A DNA stretch of 22,998 bases, taken from assembly GCF_004359215.1 (NCBI RefSeq), contig NC_090614.1, forward strand, positions 3,950,261-3,973,258, in the 5' to 3' direction. Source of the DNA: Bremia lactucae (lineage: Eukaryota; Oomycota; Peronosporomycetes; Peronosporales; Peronosporaceae). Under the pieces are notes generated by a model. It saw only the letters and a list, made by a program, of their open reading frames with translations, was not told where the DNA came from and did not search any database. Below are positions 1-8,849 of this stretch, piece after piece. Each line of letters begins with the position of its first letter. The first letter of the stretch is position 1. A program made the translations under genes and the position numbers.

Positions 1-2
1 TC

Positions 3-308
3 TCATTCGAAGGCTCATAATCAGCCGCCTGACGGGTATCAGGCGACTGTTCCATCCTCCCCGAGTCGGCCATTTCGTCCGACTCGCACTCATAATCGAC
101 CTCTAAAGAGGGGTCGTACTCACGTGGTGAATCACCACGTGCACTCGCAACACCAAGTGTTGTGCGAGTGGAAGACACTACGGTAGACGGAACGTCTACC
201 GCAAGAGATAACAATGCGTCACCCGCGGCTGCACGAACCGCAGCCGAAGGTTCAACACTATCCTCACCCCGCATGAATTGTTCCTTCATGCGATGGAATT
301 TAAAATGA
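3..308 (+). pseudogene. Ser-rich 3' reading frame downstream of pol (ORF3-like), broken
   Basis: One frame runs from position 3 to a TGA at 306-308, with stops at 18-20, 30-32 and 93-95. The stretch after 95 is open for 70 codons, rich in Ser, Ala, Thr, Glu and Arg, and contains the motifs SRGESPR and ARDNNASPAA. Homologous residues occur in the same sense in element A (minus strand, about 4927-5085) and, in two frames, in element B (about 12638-12946). In E1 and A the frame carries stops at the same places (TCA TAA/TAG TC.), so it is either long dead or not translated as one piece. No known domain is recognised. It may be an extra 3' ORF or only a C-terminal tail of Pol. Conservation of the frame is seen; function is unknown. 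Confidence 0.45.
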
Positions 309-395
309 TGGATCTGACCAATCAAAATCATTTTAAAAATTAAGTGGTCATTTAGCGACCACTCCACCTAATGACATTCAGAGTGATTGTCGTTT

Positions 396-408
396 AAGGG
401 AGGGGTGA
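396..408 (+). other. Polypurine tract of E1
   Basis: A purine run (AAGGGAGGGGTGA) directly abuts the TG of the LTR. The same tract is found in reverse complement at 12533-12545 next to the LTR of element B. It is the expected primer site for plus-strand DNA synthesis in LTR elements and fixes 409-859 as a 3' LTR. Confidence 0.85.
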
Positions 409-859
409 TGTAACGGGGTGTATCGTTACATGAAATTAACAATAAAAGATTGTTAATTAATATTATCCAAAAGGTAGATAATATTTGGAGGAAATTACTT
501 TAAATAGTAATTTCCTGAATTCTTATCCATAAATAGGTATAGACCATTATGTCTATTTATTCCGCAGACTAATCAGCTGTAGAAGTAATCAAAGAGAGTT
601 ACGAGATAAGATAGATAAGAATTCATTTACATGTTTAGTATTAGTTTATAGTTAAGACAACATTTACAAAGATAGATTAACAAAGACACTTAACTATATT
701 AATACAGTTTTCATTTTACCCTCTTAAGCTAACTTGCCTTAAGAGAAGTCTTCCTCTACACGTACAGTGTACGTTACTTAACGAGAGGCACCACTCACAT
801 CTGAAGCAGTGTGAAGTGGACTTGTACTGAAACAGTACAAGTCGCAGTGCCCCGTTACA
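409..859 (+). repeat. 3' LTR of E1 (family 1, 451 bp)
   Basis: Starts TGTAACGGGG and ends CCCCGTTACA, so the LTR has TG...CA ends and a terminal inverted repeat. It is the same family as 21559-22010 (same strand, clearly similar but with many differences) and more distantly as the minus-strand LTRs at 4486-4919 and 12117-12532. It is a chain of hairpins, including 490-515 (10-bp arms), 721-745 (8 bp) and 826-848 (10 bp). Confidence 0.9.
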
Positions 860-999
860 TAATGGCCTGTATCTATTATGGATAAAATTTCTGAACATTA
901 CTATATAAAGTAATTATCTCCAAATATTATCTACCTTTGAATAATATATCAATTAACAACCTTAAGTGTTAATTTAATGTAACGATACACCCCGTTACA
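860..999 (-). repeat. LTR fragment, family 1 (A/B subtype), minus strand
   Basis: On the minus strand this begins TGTAACGGGG with the usual first hairpins and stops abruptly at the end of the E1 LTR. The homologous point in the LTR of B is around 12380-12385, inside the LTR. It is therefore a 140-bp outer part of a minus-strand LTR, split by the E1 insertion; the rest is outside the window. Confidence 0.75.
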
Positions 1000-1041
1000 G
1001 TCTACGTGTTCCAGGGCTAACTGTCTTCATGATACGTACGT

Positions 1042-1538
1042 TGTAACGGCCTAAATTTGCCCTACGTGACACAAACCCGTGTTGTACACATTAAGTTCTT
1101 TATGGTCACTTACTTCCTTTGAAGTACTTAGACATGTGGTGCACAAAGTGACCCACCCTTTTGCATGTGATGCACATAAGTGTATTCACATTGGAAGGGA
1201 TAACAGCTAGCGTTATCCATAATCCGAGGTAGTCCGAATAATACGCTCGCAATGTAGGATTTTCAGAGGTGTCATCTATTGATTGTATAAAAGGTAATAT
1301 ATTTATATTGATTTAAATAAATCAGTTTTAAAGACACTTCCTATTTAACAAGTGCGCACAGATTACCGCTTTCGTGGCGAAACTTGTACTAAGGTTCTTA
1401 GCTCGTTGGGTGAGGTCGCTTTAACGCCCACCAAGTTATCTCACTGGACATGATAGAAGACAGCCAAACCGCTTCTTCATTGTGCTTGAAGGTGTGTGCG
1501 TAAGTAAAGTATGGCTGCTTTAGAATTGCCCGCCTACA
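1042..1538 (+). repeat. 5' LTR of C (family 2, 497 bp)
   Basis: Begins TGTAACGGCC, ends GCCTACA, and is followed two bases later by a primer binding site, so it is a 5' LTR. A related LTR lies on the minus strand at 18042-18495; shared blocks include the stretches around 1180-1220, 1340-1400 and 1490-1535. Its start resembles family 1 only in the first eight bases. Confidence 0.8.
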
Positions 1539-1540
1539 AT

Positions 1541-1555
1541 TGGTAGCATTTGTTG
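1541..1555 (+). other. Primer binding site of C
   Basis: TGGTAGCATTTGTTG two bases after the LTR end. TGG is the complement of the tRNA CCA tail. The first eight bases (TGGTAGCA) are the same as in the site of element F at 22013, so both families probably use the same or closely related tRNAs. An initiator Met tRNA is a guess from the TGGTAGC start; it is not shown here. Confidence 0.6.
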
Positions 1556-1594
1556 TCCTTCCCACGACCCGCCTCTCTAAGCGTGTCAGTGAGG

Positions 1595-2453
1595 ATGAGC
1601 CTCAATATCGATTGAGCTCATTTTGCCCACCTCTCTAAACATCATCGGGAGGTGGCAGAGCACTCGGCGCAGGGACTTGGCGAACAAGCCCTGACTAGTC
1701 TCTTGAGCAGTCCTCCTGAGCAATATGTTGTTCAATTGGAGCAGTTTGGGGCGTTCGTGCTCGGACAGTTTAGGGCCGCGTCCGAGGCACAGAGCCATAC
1801 TGCGACAAAGTCCATCACTAAGCCTTAGGATGAGCTAAGGCATCAGCAGACTTTAAGCGAGGCTCTCAACAGGACTGTTGAGATGCTCTCCGCCCGGCTG
1901 CATCAGCCGAGGTATATTCGAATGGACCTGCTCAAGTTCGATGGAATTGCAGCGCACACGATTGTCCACTGGCTGTTAGCCTGGAGCAATGTGTTGTGAC
2001 GCAGATCATCGAGGACGACACCCGGAAAATATCGTATGCCACGTTCTGGCGCGCTTCTTTGGAGCGCGACAGCCGTAGCTATCTCTTCGAGATATGTGCA
2101 GGAGATGCAATCGCTGTTGATATCGATTACTGTGAGTGCGATGCCGGAACACATTAAGGTGCCCACGTACATGAACTGACTGCGGCACGCCCCTCACGAC
2201 AGGTCTTTTAGAAAGGTGCCGTCGACGATGGAAGAGAAAATCAAATTTCCTTGGTTGAGAAGCAGGTTCTTAACAGTGCCTCGGCGACTGCTTGGTATAA
2301 GCTGTCGGCCAAGAAGTCGGATGCCACTCCTATGGAGTTGACCAAGGCAGACGTCGTCTGCTACAAGTGCGGCAAGTGCGGTCATATTATGGCTCGCTGT
2401 TATGCAAGAGTCCCTGTCGGGGCTAAGACGCCCAGCAAGAGAACTGCCTACTG
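1595..2453 (+). pseudogene. gag of C, decayed, with CCHC zinc knuckle
   Basis: Gag would form the nucleocapsid and bind the element RNA. A core motif RMDLLKFDGIAAHT is readable at about 1919-1962, followed after several frame breaks by a zinc knuckle, CYKCGKCGHIMARC (CX2CX4HX4C, all four ligands present), at 2359-2400. The last open stretch is 2251-2451, with a stop at 2452-2454. The start is uncertain; the ATG at 1595 is the first plausible one after the LTR. A piece of related gag lies at 17085-17373. The zinc knuckle is clear; the boundaries of the rest are approximate. Confidence 0.65.
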
Positions 2454-2639
2454 AAACGATAATGGCAAGAGCCAGCGTGCGAGGCGCGTCAATTCTGCAT
2501 TAACTACTAAAGGTTTGGAAAATGCAGAATCGCAGTAGGGGCGGGATGCCCTAGTGACGCGGACTCTGAAGCAACCCTTATTTCAGAGTTATCGAACAAA
2601 TGAGAAGCATAGTCTCTGAGGTCACGAAATCTCGAATTT

Positions 2640-2815
2640 CAACCCTGTTGGTTTATAGCGCTCGAGTAAGAGGCTATGACCATGTGATGAACTTTCTCGT
2701 GGATTCGAGTACATTATAGAATTATGTGAAACTTGCGGCTCTAAGAAGACCGGCGATGGTTGAGTCGCTTTGCCAGGATGGCAAGCGAGAAGAGGCAACA
2801 TTCCTTTAGCGAACG
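2640..2815 (+). pseudogene. Aspartic protease region of C, decayed
   Basis: The frame reads GYDHVMNFLVDSST, then a stop, then NYVKLAAL; this fits the active-site flap of retroelement aspartic proteases, usually (L/F)(V/I)DSGA(S/T) with NFV after it. The catalytic Asp codon is at 2702. The glycine after DS is replaced by Ser (DSS), and a TAG follows shortly after, so the enzyme is not functional. It sits between the gag knuckle and RT, as expected. Only this motif supports the call. Confidence 0.5.
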
Positions 2816-3599
2816 GCGCGCTTGTAAAATATGAGGAATTCTAAGTTAAACTCGCCTTCAGTTTATTGATTTTCCCTGTAGAAAGAAGTTCACAGCGCTA
2901 GGTATCAAGAGTCCGTATGTTCTCATCCTAGGCATGCCATCGTTGGCAAGACATCAACCATAGATAGACTGGCGTACACGCAAAGTTGCGAACTCTGCGC
3001 AGGAAACCGAAAAGGATGTGCTCCTTGCGAGAGGCGTATGCAACTGTTGTCGTGTCGAACACCATTGAGGGTTCGTTGACGGGATATCAAACTTAACCAA
3101 GTCCTACCCAGCTCGTGGAGACTGAGGCTGTATAAAGACGATGACAAGTAGTCATGCATCTGAATGTCCTGCACAGAGCCGAAAGTCTGTGGAAAGAAGA
3201 CGGCGAGCTAGCAGTAAGTCAAGCGTCGCATGAACCGGCACAGTGCCGAGAGCCTGGTGCGGTTGGAAGGAGTGCGGTTGCCAGAAGAGCAATGGTGCCC
3301 GCTTCCCAGTGAAAGGTCATTATGACTCGAAGAACGAGTACCCGACAGATTAGGACGATCAAAGGCCCATCAAAACGAGTGACCTTTCGATCGGTCCTGA
3401 TTAAACAGTTCGGTCCTCCGATCGAAGTTTTATAAGGTCGTCGAAGATTAAATAGCGGAGGCGTCCTCAGTTGACGTGCCACAGCACGTCTCAAAATCTG
3501 CTAAGGAGATAGTAAAACTCCCGGAGATGTCGCGGGATATTTTCTTGTCCGAACTTTAGGAAGGAAATAATCACGAAAGAGTCTTACCCGTTCCAAAAG

Positions 3600-4485
3600 A
3601 GAACTTGGTGGACAATTACTCGTCGTCCACAATGGACGAGAGCGTCGCAGAAACGGACAAAAAAAACGATTCGCTGCTCCAGACTGGGATGCCTTGGGAA
3701 CCAGCCCGTTCTTTAAAATTCTGCGGAAAAATCGTGATGTCTTCCCAGAAAAGGTACCGAGCCGCCTACCTGCCGATAGGGGCATCGGGCACGAAATTGA
3801 CATAGCACCTGACCCAAGTATTTTGTGGCCAGGTAATGGCTGTTGCCGAAAAAACAAGTCGATTATATCGGTGACTTTTCCGACAAGCGAGCCAAGGCGG
3901 GACATGTGCGTGAGAGCAAATCGCATCACTGCAGCCCGACCTTCTGTGTGCGTAAAGTCACAGGTGGATGGCGCGTGGTTCACACTTATAATAAACTGAA
4001 CACGACCACCATACCGGCGCAGACGCCAATCCAAAGAAAGATGTTTTGTTGACTCCATGGGAAAGTCAACTATCTTTTCCGCTTGTTATGAAAGGATGCC
4101 TACTATCATGTACTCCTGAGGGATTCCAAATTAGCCAGAACCGGCAGTAAGCACCCCAAGCGGTATCCTTTGGGAATAGCATGTGACGCTTCAAGGTTTG
4201 TAAAACGCACCGGCAACATTCACTGTGAGTGGTGGCTCCCGGATTACGTCGGCACCGTGCTTACGCGCCCTAATACTTTGACGATGTTTACTCTCAGCCT
4301 AAGTAGGGCCTTGACGGCCTGAGCGAAATGGAGTCGCACAAGCATCATTTGACGCTGCGTTGAGACTCTGGGTGACGCGTTACTGAACGTCGCCTTGCAA
4401 ATGTGCGTCGTAGGGGTCCCCGAGATACCTGTACTGGGTTGCATTGTAGATCCACCTTGTACCCAGACAAGGTAAAGGCTATAAC
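3600..4485 (+). pseudogene. Reverse transcriptase of C, decayed and truncated
   Basis: RT would copy the element RNA into DNA. Readable pieces in shifting plus-strand frames are: FFKILRKNRDVFPEKVPSRL near 3705-3765 (N-terminal linker), SPTFCVRK and VVHTYNKLN near 3930-4000 (palm), PAQTPIQRK near 4015-4040, the catalytic YFDD at 4274-4285, and YPDKVKAIT ending at 4485. The same blocks occur in B and D. A stop stands directly before YFDD, and several frameshifts are present, so it is dead. The 3' part is removed by insertion of A at 4486. The minus-strand 185-codon frame at 3501-4058 is a shadow of this region. Confidence 0.8.
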
Positions 4486-4919
4486 TGTAACGAGGCGCTG
4501 CCGACTTGTTCTGCTTTAGTATAAGTCTACTCTGCACAGCATCAGTGCAAGTGATACCACACGTCACTTCACGTACACTAGAATGTGCGAAAGAAGACTC
4601 TCTTAAAAAAACTTGCTTTAAAGAGGGTTAAATGTAAACTGTATTCAATTAAGCTTTTCTGTTTCTATCTATACTCTACCAACTCAAATACATACTAATC
4701 ACAACATGTCACAAAGCCTTATCTTCCTCTCTCTTTGCGCGCGTCCAGTGCTGACTGGACCGCGGAGCAAGTAATTATGAAGGCCTATATCTACCAATGA
4801 ATACGCTTCTCGAATGTTATTATGTAAAGTAAAATTCCCAAAATTTACCTACCTTTCAGATAATATATTTAATAACAACCTATAAGGGCTAATTTAATTT
4901 AACGATACGCCCCGTTACA
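4486..4919 (-). repeat. 3' LTR of A (family 1, 434 bp)
   Basis: On the minus strand it starts TGTAACGGGGCG and ends CTCGTTACA. It is close to the LTR of B and shares with it a perfect 7-bp hairpin (4743-4760; 12352-12369 in B) that I do not see in the E1 and F LTRs, so A and B form one LTR subtype. The flank on the body side reads TCACCCCT and then jumps to 3'-region sequence. Confidence 0.85.
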
Positions 4920-5082
4920 TCACCCCTACATGCAGCCGCGGGAGACGCATTATTGTCTCTTGCGTCAGATATTTCGTCTAACGTGAAATCATCTTCTCCC
5001 GCAACATTAAATGTTTCGAATCCACGTGGTAAGTCGCCACGTGAGTGCGACTCCTCTTTGGCGGTCGACTATGAATGCGAGT

Positions 5083-5641
5083 CATTGAAATTGCGAATAT
5101 ACGCGTTCCAAGGTTGCATCAATGAGCTTTTATCCCGCTTGCTGTTGCTTATACCATCGATGCTTAAGAAAATATCGAGATAAAAATATTGTTCAGCGCG
5201 AAAGTTCTTCGCGCTGGGATCAAGACCATGTAGCTTATCGCAATAAAATATAAAGTATATTTATTCTGAGGAGTTGTCTCCCTAGACAAGCTACTGAGTA
5301 GCCGTTCAATGAAAAAACACGGCTTCTTCTTAGGGGCAAGACGAGACTTTTGTTGCCTGCACTTCCCTGAGCGGTACCCACTGAAGCAGTGGTACCACAA
5401 GAACTTTATTACGATGGCTTACGCCATCGTCATCACCACGCACAGGAACAAATGCGGGTGACGGCACGGGAGACGGTGCTGGCGATGGGGAATCATCCTC
5501 ATCGTCGGAACCCAACATTATATTTCGAATGCTATTAGCACGTCTACCCGATTGAGCATCCTCATTCGAAGGCTCATAGTCAGCCGTCTGGCGACGTTGA
5601 GGTGACTGTTCCGCTCTTCCAAGTCGGCCATCTCGTCCGAG
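5083..5641 (+). other. Inverted block inside A
   Basis: Compared with B (12860-13215) and E1, this block of A is turned round: the sequence on either side is in minus sense, while inside it the plus strand matches the sense strand of B (for example the 5190-5220 hairpin around TTCGCGC and the 5550-5640 stretch that equals E1 1-80). The block holds an extra stretch not found in B (about 5400-5550), reading on the plus strand as GDGTGDGAGDGESSSSSEPN, an acidic Gly/Ser-rich tract of unknown role. Breakpoints are accurate to a few bases. Confidence 0.7.
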
Positions 5642-5860
5642 ACGTTGGTCGCGGAGCCTGGCTTCAGAGCCTTAATGCGATCCCGTTAAGCTTGAAAAAC
5701 GAATTCCAACCGATGCAAGTCTTAAACTGCATCGGTTTTTTCGTGAGGCAGGACTTCCATGCCTCACGTGGGGTAATCCCTGTCCGTGTTGTGTCGATGA
5801 TACAAAACGAGTGAAAGAAAATGTTTATTCCTTTTTTCGCCCTGGGGACGGCTCACATCT

Positions 5861-6145
5861 CTATCGAGATGCGCGATGCGCGATGCGATTGAAGTTTTGT
5901 AGTCGATATACAAGCCCGAGTAGCGCAGTTTTCCGATGGGTCGGAAGGTCCATCGGATGAATCTCGTCATTTTGACGGACGAGGCCCTCAACGTCAACAC
6001 CCTGCTGGGACCGAGGCTCCCAGCTGTCATGCGGAAGTGGATAACCGTGCCAGCGAACAAGATAATTCGTTCGCTGCCTCTTCACATCACGGTGGTTTAC
6101 GATACGTTCCACAAGAAAACGTTGACCACCGTGGTAATTAAGCAA
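5861..6145 (-). pseudogene. Chromodomain of A integrase
   Basis: The minus-strand frame contains GGQRFLVERIVNHRDVKRQR followed by NYLVRWHGYPLPHDSWEPRS. This is a chromodomain: the aromatic residues of YLVRW and SWEP are in place. In chromoviruses it sits at the integrase C-terminus and guides insertion by binding marked chromatin. It is followed by VDVEGLVRQ and a basic tail that ends in a stop at 5861. The link to the integrase body (6146-6448) is broken by stops. Confidence 0.8.
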
Positions 6146-6448
6146 CGGGGTTGTGGTGGAGAAGAGAAAATTAGGTCCGACCTATGATTCGAATCTAGAG
6201 TCGAAGATCGACAAACTCGACCTCTACCTCCATGTGTTGGAGGAGGGTCTTGATAACGAGCACGAAAAGCGTCACTCGTTAATTGACTAAGTCCAGATTC
6301 ATTATACGAACGGTTGGAAGACCGTTCGAAAAATGCGTACTCAATGTTGGAGTACAAACGAAAATCGTGACGAGATGTCGTCAGCTCATAGCGAGATTTC
6401 GAGAAACTTTGGATTTGATATGAGAATCTCTTTACTCAACATGAGAGT

Positions 6449-7975
6449 CTAGTTTGTGATCACAAGAATATTTTGGGGATTCTTGAAAGGGGTGTCAGAT
6501 CCGTCCGCGGAAGAAACCGCGTATTGATGGTACGGGCGGCGCCGAGCAACGTTAAACGTAGGATGCGTTTGCATCCTTTGTGGTAATTCTATTGTGTACG
6601 CATTGCCTCTGCGATGCAGTACACGGAATGGCCCAATGAATTTGTGTGGTAGTTTACTACAACCCACATTAGCGACTACATCCTTCGGTAAGTTTACCGT
6701 TGACAGTAGTACTAGATCATTATTTAAAATTTAAGAACATTTGGTCTTCCATGTTTGTCTGCTTTCCTTTTCTACCGGTCCACTGCGTTACCAATGGAAT
6801 CCTGCACGAAATGGGGTACTGATTCTCGAGCCAGAAGAAATTCCTCTGCTGACTTATTTGTTTTGTCTTCTTCAGTGCGCTTTGTGCGCACTGCCATGAC
6901 ATCTTTCTCTTGTTTAGCGAGAGATTCCTTGCTGGTACTATTTATTGTTCTGGTAACAATATTTTCATCACTTTTGCTAAGTTTCTCTCTTTCGATGTCG
7001 ATTGCTTCGACATCGAACAACATTCGCGTCGTTGGTAACTTCGACGCGTGATGATCATGAGCCAGAAATGGTTTTGCTCGTGCAAGTCCACCCCCTTAAT
7101 CTAGAGGATTTCTCTAATTGGGTGGGTATGCGTGGATGGCGTAAGCCATTCAATAAGAACGGTGTATGCGTTGTAGACGCATGCACCGAATTGTTAATGG
7201 CGAATTCGACCATCGGTAAGAACTCGCTCCAACTCTGATACGATTGGACGTAACCTCGAAGTATTTCTTCGAGGATGCGATTGACGCGTTCCATCTGACC
7301 ATCTGTCTCCGAATGATTACAAGTTGACATAGTCACCCGTGATCCGAGAGTATAGAACACATATTGTTAATATTCCACCGCGCACCGTGGACCTCTATCG
7401 GAGACCTGTTCACGGGGTAAACCGTGGAGGCTGAATACCGTGTAGATAAAGACACCGGCACAGCTCGGAGCCGTGATTGACTCTGGTACTACAGCAAGAG
7501 GTACCATCTTGCTGAATATGTCTACAAAAACAAGGATTCAGCTTTTTTTGTGATCGTCTTCAGATTTCCCGAAGCCGAAGTCCGTAGATACGGACTGCCA
7601 ACATTCTGCCGGAAGAGGTAGAGGTTGGAGTAGTGCACGGGATGAAGGGCTAGGCTTCACCCGTTGACATACATCGCAAGCACGAATGTACTTGCGCACG
7701 AACTGATACTGGCGGGGCCAGCAAAAGTCGCGACTTACTGTGAGCTAAGTTTTCTCACCTCCACGATGCCCTTTTGTTGGTGCATCGTGACACTCATAAA
7801 TGATGCGCAAGCGCAAATCATTGTGAGTTGGGACGACGATACGTGGGGTGTCGCCGCTAACGACTGTGTAATACAATAAGCCGTTACGTGTTGTGTATCG
7901 ATCGGATGACGATCGATATAAAGCCGGTAAATCTTTAAAAGATTGATCGGATGGATTCATTAAATGATCCATCAA
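6449..7975 (-). pseudogene. Integrase of A, several frameshifts
   Basis: Integrase joins element DNA to the host chromosome. From right to left on the minus strand: the zinc-binding start with NDLRLRIIYECHDAPTKGHR (7745-7975), a broken stretch, the second half of the catalytic core at 7055-7360 with TDGQMERVNRILE, then the C-terminal region, where GPFRVLHRRGNAYTIELP is readable at 6449-6667. In the DGQMERVN motif the catalytic Glu is kept, unlike in B. At least three frame breaks separate the pieces, so no complete protein can be made. Confidence 0.75.
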
Positions 7976-8008
7976 ACATAGAAGGTCTTTATCTTCTTTC
8001 TAGGCTTT

Positions 8009-8845
8009 CTATATGTCATCAACTAATGAGGATGACGGAACATTCGTAGTGAGTGTTGCAACAGTAAAATTATTTTCACTGTTAGAGTGCACTGCTGACT
8101 CGAAATCGGGTCGGCGTGATAACGCATCAGCGACGACATTAAGCCGTCCTGGTTTACATTCGACGGAGAAATTATACTTCGCGAAGAAGGATAGCCACCT
8201 CGCCATTTTTTGCGAAAGGTATGGGCTGTTTACGGCCGTGCGTAATGACGCATGGTCCGTATATACGATGAATGGTCTATCTCCGAGGAGATAGACCCTA
8301 AATTTAGCCAATGCATATTATATGGCAAGGATTTTCTTGTCATGCACTGGGTAATTGCGTTCAGCTGGTTGCAGCTGACGCGATAGGTAAAAGACGACGC
8401 GCTCCGCGCCGTCTGTATCGTATTGCATTAACGCACAGCCGATTGCGAAATCGCTGGCGTCACAGACCACATGGAATGGTCTGTCTTGATCTGCAATCGC
8501 CAAGATGGGCGATTGCATCAAGCTTTGCTTGATACCTTCAAACGAACGCTGACAATCAGCGTTCCATAACCATTTCTCGTCTTTTTTCAAGAGACGAGAG
8601 AGATGAACTGTCATCTCTGCATAATTGCGAGAGTACTTGTGCAAGTACGCCGCTAAACCAAGGAACTTTCTAAGTCCCTTGACATCGACTGGAACTGGCC
8701 AGTCGGTGATCGCCTTGATCTTTTCTTGATTTTGCCGTCACCCAAGAAGTGGTAATTACCTTGCAGCGAATATACACTTTTGAGATTTGCATACAACTTG
8801 TGCTCACGCATAAGTGTAAGAGCCTTTCGGACGTGGGTACGATGG
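8009..8845 (-). pseudogene. RT thumb and RNase H of A
   Basis: Minus-strand pieces: RT end with THVRKALTLMREHKLYANLK (8765-8840), connection with YAEMTVHLSRLLKKDEKWLW, RNase H start with FHVVCDASDFAIGCALMQY, a stop after HDKKILAI (TAA near 8318), then AKFRVYLLGDRPFIVYTDHA and VVADALSRRPDFE. RNase H removes the RNA strand during reverse transcription. First (CDAS), third (YTDH) and fourth (ADALSR) acidic positions are present. The usual Glu in HDKELLAI is Lys here, and the stop cuts the domain. The same two lesions are present in B. Left of 8009 follows the spacer to integrase. Confidence 0.8.
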
Positions 8846-8849
8846 GGCG

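Larger units (their letters stand above)
1..859 (+). mobile_element. E1: 3' end of a Ty3/gypsy (family 1) element
   Basis: Internal 3' region (1-408) followed by a purine tract and an LTR, so the element reads on the plus strand and its body lies left of the window. Positions 1-408 match, in reverse complement, the 3' internal region of element B (12533-12950), which fixes identity and orientation. The LTR ends directly against a minus-oriented LTR fragment of the A/B subtype, so E1 probably inserted into that older LTR. The target duplication cannot be checked because the 5' end is outside. Orientation and type are clear from the LTR and purine tract; the family name is inferred from the homologous A and B copies. 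Confidence 0.85.
1042..4485 (+). mobile_element. C: decayed Ty3/gypsy element (LTR family 2), truncated by A
   Basis: 5' LTR (1042-1538), primer binding site, gag with zinc knuckle, protease motif and reverse transcriptase follow in the normal gypsy order on the plus strand. Many stops and frameshifts break every frame. The reading ends inside RT just after the residues YPDKVKAIT, where the LTR of element A begins at 4486, so A inserted into C. The RNase H, integrase and 3' LTR of C are not seen in the window. Region 2820-3480 lies between protease and RT and holds no recognisable domain. Confidence 0.85.
4486..8845 (-). mobile_element. A: Ty3/gypsy chromovirus-type element (family 1), 5' truncated
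   Basis: Reading on the minus strand from right to left: end of RT, RNase H, integrase, chromodomain, 3' region, 3' LTR (4486-4919). The element is inserted into the RT of C. It ends abruptly near 8845 inside the RT thumb, so the catalytic RT core, gag and 5' LTR are missing. Two rearrangements mark it: a deletion of about 160 bp next to the LTR that removes most of the purine tract (junction near 4928), and an inverted block at about 5083-5641. The closest relative in the window is B. Confidence 0.85.

Noticed and set aside
3501..4058. A 185-codon minus-strand frame
   Set aside because: It is antisense to recognisable RT blocks of C and has no family features.
5330..5518. Acidic, Pro/Ser-rich minus-strand protein (DDEDDSPSPAPSP)
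   Set aside because: It is the mirror frame of a low-complexity plus-sense tract in an inverted block, and B lacks it.
8013..8532. Plus-strand frames present twice (8013-8294 and 8311-8532, again at 15507 and 15805)
   Set aside because: They repeat exactly only because the underlying 707-bp tract is shared; they are antisense to RNase H.
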